Positions 37,652 through 46,476 of a stretch of 64,000 nucleotides of DNA are shown here, piece by piece. The stretch spans positions 6,895,501-6,959,500 of the forward strand of contig NZ_CP108067.1 in the NCBI RefSeq assembly GCF_036178145.1. Direction: 5' to 3'. The position numbers were made by a program, and so were the translations under genes. The stretch comes from Streptomyces sp. NBC_00273. GTDB lineage: Bacteria > Actinomycetota > Actinomycetes > Streptomycetales > Streptomycetaceae. Each line of letters starts with the position of its first letter. Within the stretch, counting starts at the first letter, position 1. The notes beneath the pieces were generated by a model, which made no database searches, was not told the origin of the DNA, and worked only from the letters and a program-made list of their open reading frames with translations.

Positions 37652-38203
37652 TCAAGAGCTGGGATCGATCTCCCGCAGGAGCCCGGTGTGCACATCGAAG
37701 ACGAAGCCTCGCACATCGTCCTTGTGGGGCAGGAAGGGGTTCGTGCGGACCCGCTGCATGGACTGGCGAACGTCCTGGTCGACGTCCCGGAAGGCCTCGA
37801 CGGCCCAGGCGGGACGCTGGCCGACCTCGTCCTCCAGCTCGTGCCGGAAGTCCTCGGTCAGGTTCTCGAGGCCGCAGCCGGTGTGGTGGATGAGTATCAC
37901 CGCGCGGGTGCCCAGGGCCCGCTGGCTGATGGTGAGGGAGCGGATCGTGTCGTCGGTGACCACACCGCCCGCGTTGCGGATCGTGTGACAGTCGCCGAGT
38001 TCCAGCCCGAGGGCCTTGTGCAGGTCGAGGCGGGCGTCCATGCAGGCCACGACGGCGACCTTGAGGACGGGGCGGGCGTCCATGCCGGGGTCGGAGAACT
38101 GCGCGGCGTACCGCTGATTCGCCTCGACCAGTCGGTCGGTGACGGATCCGCCGACGGATGCCTCGGACGGGGACTCGGCAGGCAGGGATGCGGAAGTCGT
38201 CAT
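37652..38203 (-). CDS. beta-class carbonic anhydrase
   Basis: A 183-residue zinc enzyme interconverting CO2 and bicarbonate. Zinc ligands Cys54 and Asp56 (ACMDAR), His107 and Cys110 (HHTGCG) are all present; HTIRNAGG follows the usual spacing. Start ATG at 38203 has a -10 box 7 nt upstream, so the mRNA is probably leaderless; GTG at 38224 is in frame. Bicarbonate supply for carboxylation is the expected role. Confidence 0.92.
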   Translation of the reverse strand: MTTSASLPAESPSEASVGGSVTDRLVEANQRYAAQFSDPGMDARPVLKVAVVACMDARLDLHKALGLELGDCHTIRNAGGVVTDDTIRSLTISQRALGTRAVILIHHTGCGLENLTEDFRHELEDEVGQRPAWAVEAFRDVDQDVRQSMQRVRTNPFLPHKDDVRGFVFDVHTGLLREIDPSS

Positions 38204-38210
38204 GGGTACG

Positions 38211-38216
38211 ACGGTA
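38211..38216 (-). promoter_or_regulatory. -10 box of carbonic anhydrase gene
   Basis: On the minus strand TACCGT is followed by 7 nt and the ATG at 38203. Confidence 0.4.
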
Positions 38217-38378
38217 GTGGTCACGGCGGGTCATGGCCCCGCGTGAGAGCGGACAAAGAACGCCAACGAGGCTTGTTGTGAGCTAACCCACAGGGGTGGG
38301 CGTGAGGCGGCTGTTCAGGTGATTCGCGGCATTTGTCGGTTCGCGTCGAGAGCCGTGCACGCCGCGCGGGGCGGTTCG

Positions 38379-38406
38379 TTGACCGCGGCGACCGTTGCAC
38401 TAAAGT
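38379..38406 (+). promoter_or_regulatory. vegetative promoter of the dcw cluster
   Basis: TTGACC (38379-38384) and TAAAGT (38401-38406) with a 16-nt spacer, a close match to the main sigma factor consensus and the best promoter I find in the window. It gives a leader of about 185 nt before rsmH. The leader (38413-38598) has GC-rich inverted repeats such as CCGGCGCC...GGCGCCGG but no open frame; no mraZ is present. Confidence 0.8.
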
Positions 38407-38598
38407 GACGCGAACCGGCCGGAGCCCGGCCCTGACCGGCCGCCCGGCCCCCGATGAACACTCCGCGTGCGCGGCGCGTACGTACGGCCCGGCCCTCTCC
38501 CGCTCACCGGCCGGCCGGCGCCACCTTTCCGGCGCCGGTCGCGGATGCGGGGACCCGGTGGTGCGTACGCCTGCCGCGCCGTTATCTGAGAGGGCGCT

Positions 38599-39558
38599 TT
38601 GACTAGCGAGTCCCGACACGTCCCGGTGATGCTCCAGCGGTGCCTGGACCTGTTGGCCCCGGCACTGGAGAGGCCCGGGGCCGTCGTCGTCGACTGCACC
38701 CTCGGCCTCGGCGGCCACAGCGAGGCCCTGCTGACCCGGTTCCCCGAGGCCCACCTCATCGGCCTCGACCGCGACAAGGAGGCCCTGCGGCTCTCCGGCG
38801 AGCGGCTCGCGCCCTTCGGCGACCGGGCCACCCTCGTCCACGCGATCTACGCCGACCTCGCCGAGGTCCTGGACGGGCTGGGCATCCCGGCCGTCCAGGG
38901 CATCCTCTTCGACCTGGGCGTCTCCTCCATGCAACTGGACGAGGCCGACCGCGGGTTCGCGTACGCCCAGGACGCGCCACTGGACATGCGCATGGACCAG
39001 ACGACCGGCATCAGCGCCGCCGAGGTGCTCAACACCTACGCGCCGGGCGAGCTGGTGCGGATCCTGCGCCAGTACGGCGAGGAGAAGCAGGCCAAGCGGA
39101 TCGTCTCGGCGATCGTCCGGGAGCGGGAGAAGGAGCCCTTCGCCAACAGCGCCCGGCTGGTCGAACTGATCCGCGACTCCCTTCCGCAGGCCGCCAAGCG
39201 GACCGGCGGCAACCCGGCGAAGCGGACCTTCCAGGCACTGCGGATCGAGGTCAACGGGGAGCTCTCCGGGCTGGAGCGGGCCATTCCGGCGGCGGTGGAC
39301 CGGATCGCGGTCGGCGGCCGGATCGCGGTGCTCTCCTACCACTCGCTGGAGGACCGCCTGGTCAAGCAGGTCTTCGCGGCCGGCGCGACCTCGACGGCCC
39401 CGCCCGGCCTGCCGGTGGTGCCGGAGAAGTACCAACCGAAGCTGAAACTGCTCACGCGCGGCGCCGAGCTGCCCACCGAGGAGGAGATCGCCGAGAACCG
39501 GCGGGCAGCCCCGGCCAGGTTCCGCGGCGTCGAACGCATCCGGGAGGCGCGACTGTGA
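38599..39558 (+). CDS. rsmH: 16S rRNA (cytosine1402-N4)-methyltransferase
   Basis: A 319-residue SAM methyltransferase (MraW) that modifies C1402 in the ribosomal P site. [27 protein letters not shown] (SAM site), [26 protein letters not shown] and [14 protein letters not shown] are family signatures. Start is TTG at 38599 with GAGAGGG 4-5 nt ahead. First gene of the division and cell wall cluster; GTGA overlap couples it to ftsL. Confidence 0.96.
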   Translation: MTSESRHVPVMLQRCLDLLAPALERPGAVVVDCTLGLGGHSEALLTRFPEAHLIGLDRDKEALRLSGERLAPFGDRATLVHAIYADLAEVLDGLGIPAVQGILFDLGVSSMQLDEADRGFAYAQDAPLDMRMDQTTGISAAEVLNTYAPGELVRILRQYGEEKQAKRIVSAIVREREKEPFANSARLVELIRDSLPQAAKRTGGNPAKRTFQALRIEVNGELSGLERAIPAAVDRIAVGGRIAVLSYHSLEDRLVKQVFAAGATSTAPPGLPVVPEKYQPKLKLLTRGAELPTEEEIAENRRAAPARFRGVERIREARL

Positions 39559-40100
39559 CCAAGGCCGGGAAGGTCGCCACGCTGACCCGCGGGCAGGCGG
39601 CCCGCCTCGGCCGGGCGCTCGGCGGCCGCCCGGCCCGCCCGCGTCCCGGCGGACAGGCGGCCCGGATGCCGTTCGTCCTGCTGGTCGTGGCCCTGCTCGG
39701 CGGCGGTCTGATCAGCCTGCTGCTGCTGAACTCGGCACTGAACGAAGGCTCCTTCCAGCTCAGCAAGCTGAGGAAGGAGACAACCGCCCTCACCGACGAG
39801 GAGCAGGCGCTGCAGCGCGACGTCGACGCCCACTCCGCGCCCGACGCGCTCCAGCGCCGGGCGCACGAGCTGGGCCTGGTCCCCGGCGGCAGCCCGGTCT
39901 TCATCGGCCCGGACGGCAAGGTCGCGGGCAGCGCCGCGCCTGCCGAGGCCCCGCCGTCGCCGACCCCGTCCCCGAGCGCTCCGGCCGCGCCGCAGAACGG
40001 CCCCTCGGGCGCAGCGGCGCCGTCGGCGCCGGCCGCGGGCCAGCCGGCGCCCTCCGCGGCCGGTGGATCCCCGCAGCCCAACCAGACCCCCGGAAGGTGA
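39555..40100 (+). CDS. ftsL: cell division protein FtsL
   Basis: A 181-residue single-pass membrane protein with a short basic cytoplasmic part, one helix ([21 protein letters not shown], about 38-58), an extracytoplasmic coiled coil ([20 protein letters not shown] onward) and a long Pro/Ala/Ser tail. FtsL forms the FtsQ-FtsL-DivIC subcomplex that activates the septal synthase FtsW-FtsI. Identity rests on position between rsmH and ftsI, topology and size. Start GTG overlaps the rsmH stop. Confidence 0.9.
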   Translation: MTKAGKVATLTRGQAARLGRALGGRPARPRPGGQAARMPFVLLVVALLGGGLISLLLLNSALNEGSFQLSKLRKETTALTDEEQALQRDVDAHSAPDALQRRAHELGLVPGGSPVFIGPDGKVAGSAAPAEAPPSPTPSPSAPAAPQNGPSGAAAPSAPAAGQPAPSAAGGSPQPNQTPGR

Positions 40101-40122
40101 CGTCGTGATCCACCGTTCCCAT

Positions 40123-40170
40123 CCAGCCCCTCCGGCGTTTGAGGAGCGGGGTCCGGGGCGGAGCCCCGGC
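40123..40170. repeat. dispersed intergenic palindromic repeat, copy 4, inside the dcw cluster
   Basis: CCAGCCCCTCCGGCGTTTGA, GGAGCGGGGTCCGGGGCGGA and GCCCCGG fill most of the 90-base gap between ftsL and ftsI. The 3' part can fold as CCGGGGC...GCCCCGG. The ftsI start is 21 bases downstream. Confidence 0.8.
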
Positions 40171-40190
40171 ATCGCCGCGGCGGTGACCGC

Positions 40191-42212
40191 GTGAGCCCGC
40201 AGGAGCCGCCCCGGCGGCGGGTGCCCGGACCGGCCAGGCCGCCCCGGCCCGGCGACCGGCCCCGGGCGAACGGCCGCCCGGCCTCGCGCCCGGCGACCCG
40301 GCGGCCGATGGGCCCCCGCACCCCGCACACGATCCGACTCGGCAGCCCGCGGCCCCGGCTGCGCCTGGTCGGCGTCGGCCTGACCCTCGTCATGCTGGCC
40401 TTCGTGGTCCGCCTGCTCCAGGTCCAGGCCGTCGACGCCGCGACGTTCTCCGCCGAGGCCTCCAAGAACCGCTACACCAGCGTCAAGCTCGCCGCCGAGC
40501 GCGGCGAGATCACCGACCGGCGGGGCGTGGCCCTCGCCACCAGCGTCGACGCGTACGACATCACCGCCGACCCGAAGATGTTCACCCCGCAGGACAGCAA
40601 GGCCCCGGACGCCCCGCAGCAGGCCGCCGCCCTCCTCGCGCCCATCCTCGGCAAGGACGCCAAGGAGCTCACCGAGCGGCTGAGCACCAAGAACTCCCGG
40701 TACGTCGTCCTCGCCCAGCGCCAGACCCCCCAGGTCTGGAACCAGATCAAGGACCTCAAGCGGGTCTTCGCGGACAAGGCGGCGGCCGACAAGCGGGCCA
40801 ACGGCCCCGGCGCCAACGTCCTCGCCGGCGTGTTCAAGGAGACCAGCAGCAAGCGCGTGTACCCGAACGGCGACCTCGCCGCCGGGATACTGGGTTACGT
40901 CAACGCCGAGGGCAAGGGCGCCGGCGGCCTGGAGTCCTCCCTCGACAAGAAGCTGTCCGGCAAGGACGGCGAGATCACCTACGCCCAGTCCGGCGGCCGC
41001 CAGGTCCCCACCGCCGACTCCAACGAGAAGCCCGCCGTCCCCGGCGAGGACATCCAGCTGACCATCGACCGGGACATCCAGTGGGCGGCGCAGAGCGCCA
41101 TCGCCGAGCAGGTCCAGAAGTCAGAGGCCGACCGCGGCTACGTCATCGTCCAGGACACCCGCACCGGCGAGGTACTGGCCATGGCCAACGCCCCGGGCTT
41201 CGACCCCAACGACCTGACCCGGGCCCGCTCCGCCGCCATGGGTAACGCCGCGCTCCAGGACGTGTACGAGCCCGGCTCCACGGCCAAGGTCATGTCGATG
41301 GCCGCCGTGCTGGAGGAGAAGAAGGCCACCCCGGAGACCCGTGTCGAGGTCCCCAACCGGCTGCACCGCGGCGACCGGCTCTTCAAGGACGACATCGACC
41401 ACCCGACCTGGTACCTGACCCTCAACGGGGTCCTCGCCAAGTCCTCCAACATCGGCACCATCCTGGCCACCGGCCAGCTCGGACCCACCCAGCCCGAGGC
41501 CAACGAGGTCCTGCACTCGTACCTGACCAAGTTCGGCATCGGCCGGCCCACCGGCCTGAACTACCCCGGCGAGTCCCGCGGCATCCTCGCCGCCCCCAAG
41601 GACTGGTCCACCTCCCAGCAGTACACGATCCCCTTCGGCCAGGGCCTCTCGCTCAACGCCATGCAGGCGGCCTCCGTCTACTCGACCATCGCCAACGGCG
41701 GCGTCCGCATCGAGCCGACCCTGGTGCGCGGCACCAAGGGCCCCGACGGCCGCTTCACCCCGGCCCCGGCCCCCGAGCAGGACCGCGTGATCAGCCAGGA
41801 GACCGCCAAGACCCTCGCCGAGATGCTCGAATCCGTGGTCGACGACCAGGAGGGCACGGGAACCAAGGCGAAGATCCCCGGCTACCGGGTCGGCGGCAAG
41901 ACCGGCACCTCCAACCGGGTGGATCCGGCCACCGGCCGCTACAAGGGCTACACCGCGTCCTTCGCGGGATTCGCCCCCGCGGACAACCCGCGCATCACCG
42001 TCTACTGCGCCATCCAGAACCCCACGAAGGGCAGCTACTTCGGCGGCCAGATCTGCGGCCCCATCTATAAGAAGGTCATGGAGTTCGCGCTCAAGACCCT
42101 CCAGGTGGCCCCCACGGGAACCGCGCCCGCCGGGCTCCCCGTCACCTACGACGCCGCTCCTCAGCCCGCCGCGCAGCCCGCCCCGCAGCCCAGTCCGCAG
42201 CCCGGTCAATGA
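40191..42212 (+). CDS. ftsI: septal peptidoglycan transpeptidase FtsI (PBP3)
   Basis: A 673-residue class B penicillin-binding protein that cross-links septal peptidoglycan with the glycosyltransferase FtsW. A basic, Pro/Arg-rich cytoplasmic N-terminus (1-57), one membrane helix (about 58-77) and a pedestal domain precede the transpeptidase domain with the SxxK motif STAK (363-366, nucleophile Ser363), SSN (418-420) and KTG (570-572). The tail is Pro/Gln-rich. Start GTG at 40191 follows the palindromic repeat; a ribosome site is poor. Confidence 0.95.
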   Translation: MSPQEPPRRRVPGPARPPRPGDRPRANGRPASRPATRRPMGPRTPHTIRLGSPRPRLRLVGVGLTLVMLAFVVRLLQVQAVDAATFSAEASKNRYTSVKLAAERGEITDRRGVALATSVDAYDITADPKMFTPQDSKAPDAPQQAAALLAPILGKDAKELTERLSTKNSRYVVLAQRQTPQVWNQIKDLKRVFADKAAADKRANGPGANVLAGVFKETSSKRVYPNGDLAAGILGYVNAEGKGAGGLESSLDKKLSGKDGEITYAQSGGRQVPTADSNEKPAVPGEDIQLTIDRDIQWAAQSAIAEQVQKSEADRGYVIVQDTRTGEVLAMANAPGFDPNDLTRARSAAMGNAALQDVYEPGSTAKVMSMAAVLEEKKATPETRVEVPNRLHRGDRLFKDDIDHPTWYLTLNGVLAKSSNIGTILATGQLGPTQPEANEVLHSYLTKFGIGRPTGLNYPGESRGILAAPKDWSTSQQYTIPFGQGLSLNAMQAASVYSTIANGGVRIEPTLVRGTKGPDGRFTPAPAPEQDRVISQETAKTLAEMLESVVDDQEGTGTKAKIPGYRVGGKTGTSNRVDPATGRYKGYTASFAGFAPADNPRITVYCAIQNPTKGSYFGGQICGPIYKKVMEFALKTLQVAPTGTAPAGLPVTYDAAPQPAAQPAPQPSPQPGQ

Positions 42213-42257
42213 CCCACAGCCAGGCCAGGCCCGCCAGAAAAGCGTGAGGCACCATCA

Positions 42258-43982
42258 GTGACAACCATCACCCCGAAACCCGGGAACCCGACGACCGCCG
42301 AAGCCGAGGCCGGGGCCTCACTTCGCGGGCGGCCCGCTGCGCCCGGTACGCTCACCGCCGTGTCCCACGCTGATCAGCCCAGAAAGACCGAGAAGGCCCC
42401 GGCAACGCCGCCGGGAGCGCCCCGGCCCGCGTCCGCCAGCCCGAGCCCGCTGGGCGAGCTGGCCGCCCTGCTGGGCATCCCGGCGCCCGGCGCGGCGCAG
42501 ATCACCGGCATCACGCACGACTCCCGTGCGGTCCGCCCCGGTGACCTGTACGCCGCCCTGCCGGGAGCCAGGACGCACGGCGCCGACTTCGCCGCCCAGG
42601 CGGCCGGCCTCGGCGCCGCCGCCGTGCTGACCGACCCCGCGGGGGCGGAGCGCGCCGCGGCAACCGGCCTGCCGGTCCTGACCGTCGACGACCCGCGCGG
42701 CCGGATGGGAGAGCTCGCCGCCGCGATCTACGGGCGCCCCGGTGAGGGCCTGCTCCAGATCGGGATCACCGGCACCTCCGGCAAGACCACCACGGCGTAC
42801 CTCGTCGAGGGCGGCCTGCGCGCGGCGGGCCGTAGCACCGGACTGGTCGGCACCGTCGAGATGCGCATCGGCGACGAGCGCATCAAGTCCGAGCGGACCA
42901 CCCCCGAGGCCACCGACCTCCAGGCCCTCTTCGCGGTCATGCGCGAACGCGGGGTCGAGGCCGTGGCCATGGAGGTCTCCAGCCACGCCCTGGTGCTCGG
43001 TCGGGTCGACGGCTGCGTCTTCGACGTCGCCGTCTTCAACAACCTGAGCCCGGAGCACATGGAGTTCCACTCCGACATGGAGGACTACTTCCAGGCCAAG
43101 GCGGGGCTCTTCACGGCCCGCCGGGCCCGCCTGGGCGTGGTCAACCTCGACGACGAGTACGGCCGCCGCCTGGCCAAGGAGGCCACCGTCCCCGTCGTCA
43201 CCTTCTCCGCCGCGGGCGACCCGGCCGCCGACTGGCGCGCCGAGGACGTCGTCACCGGCCACATGGACTCCACGCTGACGCTGGTCGGCCCCGAGGGACA
43301 GCGCGTGCGCGCCAAGGCCCCGCTGCCCGGCCCGTTCAACGTCGCCAACACCGTCGCCGCGATCGTCACGCTCGCCGCCGCCGGCCTCGACCCGCAGACC
43401 GCCGCCGACGGCGTCGCCGCGGTCCCCGGGGTCCCCGGCCGGCTGGAGCGGGTGGACGCGGGACAGCCGTACCTCGCCGTCGTCGACTACGCGCACAAGA
43501 CGGACGCCGTGGAATCGGTGCTGCGCGCGCTGCGCGAGGTCACCACCGGCGAGCTGCACATCGTGCTCGGCTGCGGAGGGGACCGCGACACCACCAAGCG
43601 CGGCCCGATGGGGGCCGCGGCCGCCCGGTTCGCCGACGTCGCCGTTCTGACCTCCGACAACCCGCGTTCCGAGGACCCGCTTGCGATCCTCGCCGCGATG
43701 TTCGAGGGCGCCGTGTCCGTGCCGCCCGCCGAGCGGGGCACCGTCCTCGTCGACGCCGACCGGGCCGCGGCCATCGCGGCCGCCGTCGCCCGTGCCCGAC
43801 CCGGCGACACCGTGCTGGTGGCCGGCAAGGGCCACGAGCAGGGCCAGGACACCGCCGGTGTCGTACGCCCCTTCGACGACCGCACGGTGCTCCGCGCCGC
43901 GATCGAGCACCAAGCCGTGCTCGACCGGACGGCCGTGCTCGATGAAACGACTCAGGTCCGACAGGCCGAGGTGAACCAGTGA
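42258..43982 (+). CDS. murE: UDP-MurNAc-tripeptide synthetase (diaminopimelate ligase)
   Basis: A 574-residue Mur ligase that adds diaminopimelate to UDP-MurNAc-Ala-Glu. ATP site GITGTSGKTTTAY, catalytic Lys region and HMEFHSDMEDYFQAKAGLF are seen; SDNPRSEDP carries the DNPR motif of DAP-adding enzymes. Streptomyces walls use the LL isomer. The first 60 residues are a Pro/Ala-rich extension compared with E. coli MurE, and GTG at 42361 is a possible shorter start. GTGA overlap with murF. Confidence 0.95.
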   Translation: MTTITPKPGNPTTAEAEAGASLRGRPAAPGTLTAVSHADQPRKTEKAPATPPGAPRPASASPSPLGELAALLGIPAPGAAQITGITHDSRAVRPGDLYAALPGARTHGADFAAQAAGLGAAAVLTDPAGAERAAATGLPVLTVDDPRGRMGELAAAIYGRPGEGLLQIGITGTSGKTTTAYLVEGGLRAAGRSTGLVGTVEMRIGDERIKSERTTPEATDLQALFAVMRERGVEAVAMEVSSHALVLGRVDGCVFDVAVFNNLSPEHMEFHSDMEDYFQAKAGLFTARRARLGVVNLDDEYGRRLAKEATVPVVTFSAAGDPAADWRAEDVVTGHMDSTLTLVGPEGQRVRAKAPLPGPFNVANTVAAIVTLAAAGLDPQTAADGVAAVPGVPGRLERVDAGQPYLAVVDYAHKTDAVESVLRALREVTTGELHIVLGCGGDRDTTKRGPMGAAAARFADVAVLTSDNPRSEDPLAILAAMFEGAVSVPPAERGTVLVDADRAAAIAAAVARARPGDTVLVAGKGHEQGQDTAGVVRPFDDRTVLRAAIEHQAVLDRTAVLDETTQVRQAEVNQ

Positions 43983-45409
43983 TCGCCCTTTCCCTCGCCG
44001 AGATCGCCGACATCACCGGCGGGCGCCCCCACGACATACCGGATCCGTCCCTCCAGGTCACCGGTCCCGTGGTCTACGACTCCCGCGAGGTCGGGCCGGG
44101 CAGCCTGTTCGCCGCCTTCGTCGGCGAGCGGGTCGACGGTCACGACTACGCGCAGCGCGCGGTGTCCGAGGGCGCCGTGGCCGTCCTCGCGACCCGGCCC
44201 GTCGGCGTACCGGCCATCGTGGTCCCCGACGTGGTGGCCGCCCTCGGAGCACTCGCCCGGGCCGTGGTCACCCGCCTGGGCACCGATGTCGTGGCCCTCA
44301 CCGGATCCGCCGGCAAGACCTCCACCAAGGACCTGATCGCGCAGGTGCTCCAGCACCACGCGCCGACGGTGTGGACCCCCGGAAACCTGAACAACGAGAT
44401 CGGCCTGCCGATCACGACGCTGCGCGTCACCGAGGACACCCAGCACCTGGTCCTGGAGATGGGCGCCCGCGGCATCGGCCACATCCGCTACCTCACCGGA
44501 CTGACGCCCCCGCGGATCGGTCTGGTCCTCAACGTCGGCACCGCCCACATCGGCGAGTTCGGCGGCCGTGAGCAGATCGCGCAGGCCAAGGGGGAGCTGG
44601 TCGAGGCCCTGCCGACCGAGGCGGAGGGCGGCGTCGCCGTGCTCAACGCCGATGACCTGCTGGTTCGTGAAATGGCCGGGCGCACGAAGGCCCGTACGGT
44701 GCTGTTCGGTGAGGCCGAGGACGCCGAAATCCGGGCCACCGAAGTCCGCATGACGGACAGGGGGCAGGCTTCCTTCACACTGCACACACCGACCGGGTGC
44801 AGCGACGTGACCTTGCGGCTGTACGGTGAGCACCACGTGTCGAACGCGCTCGCCGCGGCCGCCGTCGCCCATGTACTGGGCATGTCCGTGCAGGAGATCG
44901 CCACCGCGCTCTCCGGTGCGGGCACGCTGTCCCGGTGGCGGATGGAGGTCACCGAGCGGGCGGACGGTGTGACGATCGTCAACGACGCCTACAACGCGAA
45001 TCCCGAGTCCATGCGGGCCGCACTCCGCGCGCTCGCCGCGATGGGCGGGGCCGGCAAGGCGAACGGGGGACGCACGTGGGCGGTGCTCGGCCCGATGGCC
45101 GAGCTCGGAGACGACGCTCTCGCCGAGCACGACGCGGTCGGACGACTTGTCGTCCGGCTCAACGTGAGCAAGCTCGTCGCAGTCGGGGGCAGGGAAGCCT
45201 CCTGGCTGCAACTGGGCGCATATAACGAGGGTTCGTGGGGTGAGGAGTCGGTGCTCGTGTCCGACGCGCAGGCGGCGGTCGACCTGTTGCGCAGTGAACT
45301 GCGCCCGGGTGACGTCGTGCTGGTGAAGGCTTCCAGGTCGGCCGGTCTGGAGCGGGTGGCCCAGGGCCTTCTCGACAGCACTGTCGAGGGCGAGGTCGCC
45401 GACCGATGA
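43979..45409 (+). CDS. murF: UDP-MurNAc-tripeptide:D-Ala-D-Ala ligase
   Basis: A 476-residue Mur ligase completing the UDP-MurNAc-pentapeptide with D-Ala-D-Ala. DSREVGPGSLFAA is the uridine-binding part, ALTGSAGKTSTKD the ATP site, NLNNEIGLP the second conserved element and NDAYNANPESM the C-terminal domain hallmark. Coupled to murE and mraY by 4-base overlaps. Confidence 0.96.
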   Translation: MIALSLAEIADITGGRPHDIPDPSLQVTGPVVYDSREVGPGSLFAAFVGERVDGHDYAQRAVSEGAVAVLATRPVGVPAIVVPDVVAALGALARAVVTRLGTDVVALTGSAGKTSTKDLIAQVLQHHAPTVWTPGNLNNEIGLPITTLRVTEDTQHLVLEMGARGIGHIRYLTGLTPPRIGLVLNVGTAHIGEFGGREQIAQAKGELVEALPTEAEGGVAVLNADDLLVREMAGRTKARTVLFGEAEDAEIRATEVRMTDRGQASFTLHTPTGCSDVTLRLYGEHHVSNALAAAAVAHVLGMSVQEIATALSGAGTLSRWRMEVTERADGVTIVNDAYNANPESMRAALRALAAMGGAGKANGGRTWAVLGPMAELGDDALAEHDAVGRLVVRLNVSKLVAVGGREASWLQLGAYNEGSWGEESVLVSDAQAAVDLLRSELRPGDVVLVKASRSAGLERVAQGLLDSTVEGEVADR

Positions 45410-46476
45410 GGCAGATCCTGTTCGCCGGTGTCATCGGCATGTTCCTCACCGTCATCGGCACCCCGCTGCTGATCAAGCTGCTCGCCCGCAAGGGCTACGG
45501 CCAGTTCATCCGCGACGACGGCCCCCGCGGCCACGCCGGGAAGAAGGGCACGCCCACCATGGGCGGCATCTCCTTCATCCTGGCGACGCTCATCGCGTAC
45601 GCCCTGACGAAGGTCCTCACCGGTGAGGAGCCGAGCTTCTCGGGCCTGCTCGTCCTGTTCCTGATGGCCGGCATGGGCCTCGTCGGGTACCTGGACGACT
45701 ACATCAAGATCGTCAAGCGGCGTTCGCTGGGCCTGCGGGCCAAGGCGAAGATGTCCGGCCAGCTGATCGTCGGCATCGCCTTCGCGGTGCTGGCCCTCCA
45801 GTTCAAGGACTCCCGCGGGCTGACCCCGGCCTCCACCAAGCTGTCGTTCGTCACGGACTTCGGCTGGTCGATAGGTCCGGTGCTGTTCGTGGTGTGGGCG
45901 CTGTTCATGATCCTGGCGATGTCCAACGGCGTGAACCTCACCGACGGTCTGGACGGTCTCGCGACCGGCGCCGCCGTGATGGTCTTCGGCGCCTACACCT
46001 TCATCGGTGTCTGGCAGTTCCAGGAGTCCTGCGCCAGGGCCGGGGACCTCACCAACCCGAACGCCTGCTTCGAGGTGCGCGACCCGCTCGACCTCGCGGT
46101 CGTCGCCTCCGCCCTCATGGGCGCCTGCTTCGGCTTCCTGTGGTGGAACACCTCGCCCGCCAAGATCTTCATGGGTGACACCGGCTCGCTCGCCCTCGGC
46201 GGCGCGCTCGCGGGCCTCGCCATCTGCTCCCGCACGGAGTTCCTGATGGCGCTCCTCGGCGGCCTCTTCGTGCTCATCACGATGTCGGTCGTCATCCAGG
46301 TCGGTTCCTTCAAGATGACCGGCAAGCGGGTCTTCCGGATGGCACCACTGCAGCACCACTTCGAGCTCAAGGGCTGGTCCGAGGTACTGGTCGTGGTCCG
46401 CTTCTGGATCATCCAGGGCATGTGCGTGATCGTTGGTCTCGGTCTCTTCTACGCGGGATGGGCAGCCGACAAGTGA
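45406..46476 (+). CDS. mraY: phospho-MurNAc-pentapeptide translocase
   Basis: A 356-residue membrane enzyme with about ten helices that transfers phospho-MurNAc-pentapeptide to undecaprenyl phosphate, making lipid I. DDGPRGHAGKKGTPTMGGI, GYLDDYIKI (Asp pair), NLTDGLDGLATG and FMGDTGSLALGG, then the final HHFE motif, are all present. ATGA overlap with murF. Confidence 0.97.
   Translation: MRQILFAGVIGMFLTVIGTPLLIKLLARKGYGQFIRDDGPRGHAGKKGTPTMGGISFILATLIAYALTKVLTGEEPSFSGLLVLFLMAGMGLVGYLDDYIKIVKRRSLGLRAKAKMSGQLIVGIAFAVLALQFKDSRGLTPASTKLSFVTDFGWSIGPVLFVVWALFMILAMSNGVNLTDGLDGLATGAAVMVFGAYTFIGVWQFQESCARAGDLTNPNACFEVRDPLDLAVVASALMGACFGFLWWNTSPAKIFMGDTGSLALGGALAGLAICSRTEFLMALLGGLFVLITMSVVIQVGSFKMTGKRVFRMAPLQHHFELKGWSEVLVVVRFWIIQGMCVIVGLGLFYAGWAADK

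Noticed and set aside
38413..38598. Possible mraZ or small gene in the rsmH leader
   Set aside because: No frame shows MraZ motifs; the available short frames are Arg/Ala/Pro-rich noise.
46422..46472. Upstream extension of murD
   Set aside because: The extra codons lie inside mraY; GTG at 46473 overlapping the mraY stop matches the coupling seen throughout the cluster.
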